Shown here: piece after piece, positions 6,003-7,817 of the stretch
How the letters are laid out: every line of letters begins with the position of its first letter
Numbering within the stretch: position 1 is the stretch's first letter
Assembly (NCBI GenBank): GCA_017411585.1
Contig: JAFQPV010000218.1
Location: 1-7,817 of the forward strand
Origin: Clostridia bacterium
GTDB lineage: Bacteria > Bacillota > Clostridia > UBA1381 > UMGS1253
Direction of reading: 5' to 3'
DNA: 7,817 nucleotides
Translations under genes and position numbers: made by a program
The notes under the pieces: generated by a model
Databases searched by the model: none
What the model saw: the letters and a program-made list of their open reading frames with translations, nothing else
Told to the model about the DNA's origin: nothing

Positions 6003-7514
6003 TTATTTTACGAGCATAGATTCGCCGGTCATTTCTGCCGGTTTTGCAAGACCCATCATATCTAAAAGTGTCGGTGCGATGTCTGCAAGTCTGCCTTCAG
6101 CCTTAAGGGTGCCGTTATAGCCCACCATTACCATTGGTACCGGGTTGGTGGAGTGCGCGGTTACGACATCACCGCTGTCGTCAAACATTTCGTCTGCGTT
6201 ACCGTGGTCCGCGGTAACCAGTGCGCAGCCGCCCATCTTTTCAATGGCAGCAAGCACCTTGCCGAGACATTCGTCTACGGCTTCAACAGCAGCCTTTGCA
6301 CAGTCGAAAATGCCTGTATGACCAACCATATCGCAATTTGCGAAGTTTAATACGATAACATCATACTTGCCGGATTCGATGCGTGCTACTGCCTCGTCAG
6401 CCACTTCATAAGCGCTCATTTCCGGCTTTAAGTCGTAGGTTGCAACCTTTGGGGACGGAATGAGTGCGCGATCTTCGCCCTCGGACTCCTTTTCAACGCC
6501 GCCGTTGAAGAAGAAGGTTACATGCGCATATTTCTCTGTTTCTGCAATACGCAGCTGCGTAAGACCGTTTGCGCTGATGTATTCGCCGAAGGTGTTGGTC
6601 AGTGCGGTCGGTTTAAATGCAACGTCTACATTCGGCATAGACTTGTCATACTGCGTCATACATACATAGTAGAGCGGGAAAAACTCTCTTTCAAAGCCGT
6701 CAAATGCTTCATCTACCAGCGTTCTGGTGATTTCGCGTGCTCTGTCCGGTCTGAAGTTAAAGAAGATTACGCTGTCATTTGCAGAAAGCTGCTTTGCACC
6801 GTCAATTACGGTCGGTACAACGAATTCGTCTGTTACATCCTTTGTGTAAGACTCGCGCACTGCCTTTTCTGCATCTGCTGCGTGCTCGCCTTCGCCCCTT
6901 ACGATTGCGTCATATGCTTTTACAACGCGCTCCCAACGGTTGTCGCGATCCATTGCATAGTAGCGGCCCATAACGGTTGCGATTTTGCCGCAGCCGAGCT
7001 CGTCAAGCTTTGCCTGCAGCTGCGCGATATAGTCTGCACCTGTGGTCGGGCCGACGTCACGGCCGTCTAAGAAGCAGTGAACATAAACCTCTTCAAGACC
7101 TTCGCGCTTTGCCATTTCCAAAATGGCGAATAAATGTGTTATATGTGAATGTACGCCGCCGTCGGACAAAAGACCGTAGATGTGCAGCGCACCGCCGTTT
7201 TCTTTAACATTATTAACTGCTTTTTTGAATGCTTCGTTTTCGAAAAAGTCGCCGTCCTGAATCGATTTTGTGATTCTGGTCAGCTCTTGATATACAATTC
7301 TGCCTGCACCGATGTTGGTGTGACCAACCTCGGAGTTGCCCATCTGCCCATCCGGCAGACCAACGTCAAGTCCGCTTGCACCGATGATGGTGTTCGGACC
7401 CTGCATATACTTGTCGAGGTTCGGAGTCTTTGCAGCGACAATGGCATTGCCGTAATCACTTGCGTTATAGCCGAAACCATCCATAATAATCAGTGCGACT
7501 GGTTTTTTGCTCAT
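6003..7514 (-). CDS. gpmI: 2,3-bisphosphoglycerate-independent phosphoglycerate mutase
   Basis: A cytosolic glycolysis and gluconeogenesis enzyme that interconverts 3- and 2-phosphoglycerate through a phosphoserine intermediate, using two Mn ions. The 503-residue protein is near the usual 510 or so. The nucleophile is S61 in M-G-N-S-E-V-G-H. The phosphatase-domain metal ligands are visible as D12 (I-M-D-G-F-G), D395 and H399 (N-C-D-M-V-G-H-T), D436 and H437 (T-A-D-H-G-N-A-D) and H454 (T-A-H-S-T-N-P-V-P). The phosphotransferase-domain substrate residues include H122, D150 to D153 in L-D-G-R-D, R184, R190 and the R-P-D-R-A-R block at 255-260. No key residue is missing. It lies between a small unknown gene 34 bases upstream and gyrA 72 bases downstream on the same strand. 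Like the convergent sulfatase, it belongs to the alkaline phosphatase superfamily, probably by coincidence. Confidence 0.97.
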   Translation of the reverse strand: MSKKPVALIIMDGFGYNASDYGNAIVAAKTPNLDKYMQGPNTIIGASGLDVGLPDGQMGNSEVGHTNIGAGRIVYQELTRITKSIQDGDFFENEAFKKAVNNVKENGGALHIYGLLSDGGVHSHITHLFAILEMAKREGLEEVYVHCFLDGRDVGPTTGADYIAQLQAKLDELGCGKIATVMGRYYAMDRDNRWERVVKAYDAIVRGEGEHAADAEKAVRESYTKDVTDEFVVPTVIDGAKQLSANDSVIFFNFRPDRAREITRTLVDEAFDGFEREFFPLYYVCMTQYDKSMPNVDVAFKPTALTNTFGEYISANGLTQLRIAETEKYAHVTFFFNGGVEKESEGEDRALIPSPKVATYDLKPEMSAYEVADEAVARIESGKYDVIVLNFANCDMVGHTGIFDCAKAAVEAVDECLGKVLAAIEKMGGCALVTADHGNADEMFDDSGDVVTAHSTNPVPMVMVGYNGTLKAEGRLADIAPTLLDMMGLAKPAEMTGESMLVK

Positions 7515-7523
7515 AGTAATTAA

Positions 7524-7530
7524 CCCTTTC
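7524..7530 (-). promoter_or_regulatory. gpmI ribosome binding site
   Basis: GAAAGGG on the minus strand, nine bases before the ATG at 7514, is a moderate Shine-Dalgarno match. The remaining bases to the upstream gene (7531-7548) are pyrimidine-rich on the + strand, with no hairpin. This supports read-through from the upstream gene, although a gpmI promoter inside that gene cannot be excluded. Confidence 0.65.
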
Positions 7531-7548
7531 TTTTCTTATTTTTATTGA

Positions 7549-7817
7549 TCAGCCCTGCATGAATACAAAGCCTGTTTCTTTATTGATGATCGTAATCTTA
7601 TTCGGTACATGGGCACAGCAGTATTGATCCGCACATTCATACACATAGACCGTACTGCCGGCAGCCTGTTCCGGATCAAACTGATCCATGTGATTGGCAT
7701 AGGTCAGCAGGTATTCTTCCATCGTGCAGGAATCGACTTCCTTGATGATGCATGCTGCTTCATAATCCTGTGCATGCTCGAAGTCCGTATAGAACCCCAC
7801 ATATCCGCCGCCCTGTG
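7549..7817 (-). CDS. Small uncharacterised protein, 5' end beyond the window
   Basis: I do not recognise this protein. The frame stays open from its TGA stop (7549-7551) to the right edge of the window, encoding at least 89 residues. A GTG at 7798-7800 would give 83 residues, but no convincing ribosome binding site precedes it and in-frame codons (Q-G-G-Y) continue upstream, so I treat the gene as 5'-truncated by the window. The visible part is acidic and soluble-looking with no membrane segment or signal sequence. It contains five cysteines, three of them in E-C-A-D-Q-Y-C-C near the C-terminal third, which might bind metal or form a redox pair. It is 34 bases upstream of gpmI on the same strand and may share its transcript. 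The start, full length and function are unknown. Confidence 0.55.
   Translation of the reverse strand, partial: QGGGYVGFYTDFEHAQDYEAACIIKEVDSCTMEEYLLTYANHMDQFDPEQAAGSTVYVYECADQYCCAHVPNKITIINKETGFVFMQG

Noticed and set aside
6522..7070. 182-residue + strand open frame opposite gpmI
   Set aside because: It is antisense to conserved gpmI coding sequence and has a Cys/Val-rich artefactual translation.

Overview
The window reads as chromosomal DNA of a strictly anaerobic, low-to-mid GC Bacillota, most likely a gut Clostridia member. Three things point there. A radical-SAM (oxygen-sensitive) sulfatase maturase is paired with its sulfatase. The GyrA and cofactor-independent phosphoglycerate mutase are of ordinary bacterial type, with strong AGGAGG-type ribosome binding sites. 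The leading non-coding stretch is packed with short GTAGGG-bounded palindromic elements of a kind I associate with gut Clostridia genomes (recollection, not a search). The taxon is inferred from gene content only.

Layout. Positions 1-640 contain no convincing gene. They hold at least four short palindromic repeat units carrying GTAGGG/CCCTAC ends, one of them inverted, plus an unrelated multi-hairpin element, and then an AT-rich promoter region. Positions 641-3363 on the + strand are a two-gene operon: an anaerobic sulfatase-maturating enzyme (anSME, radical SAM with SPASM domain) and, two bases downstream, a Cys-type sulfatase carrying the C-A-P-A-R motif that the maturase would convert to formylglycine. 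A bidirectional intrinsic terminator at 3371-3397 separates this operon from a convergent minus-strand group. Reading leftward from the right edge, that group is the 3' part of a small unrecognised cysteine-containing protein, gpmI (glycolysis) and gyrA (DNA gyrase A subunit). Spacings of 34 and 72 bases without a clear terminator suggest they may be co-transcribed.

How the genes work together. The + strand pair is a self-contained sulfate-ester hydrolysis module: the maturase installs the catalytic formylglycine and the sulfatase then releases sulfate from an unidentified organic sulfate. Neither protein has a signal peptide, so the substrate would have to be imported, and no transporter lies in the window. 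The minus-strand genes are housekeeping. GyrA carries alanine at the position of E. coli Ser83, an acidic tail, and is not adjacent to gyrB here.

I did not find a clearly new biological system. The most unusual material is the repeat cluster at 18-492, where copies share their ends and size but have different, still self-complementary stems.
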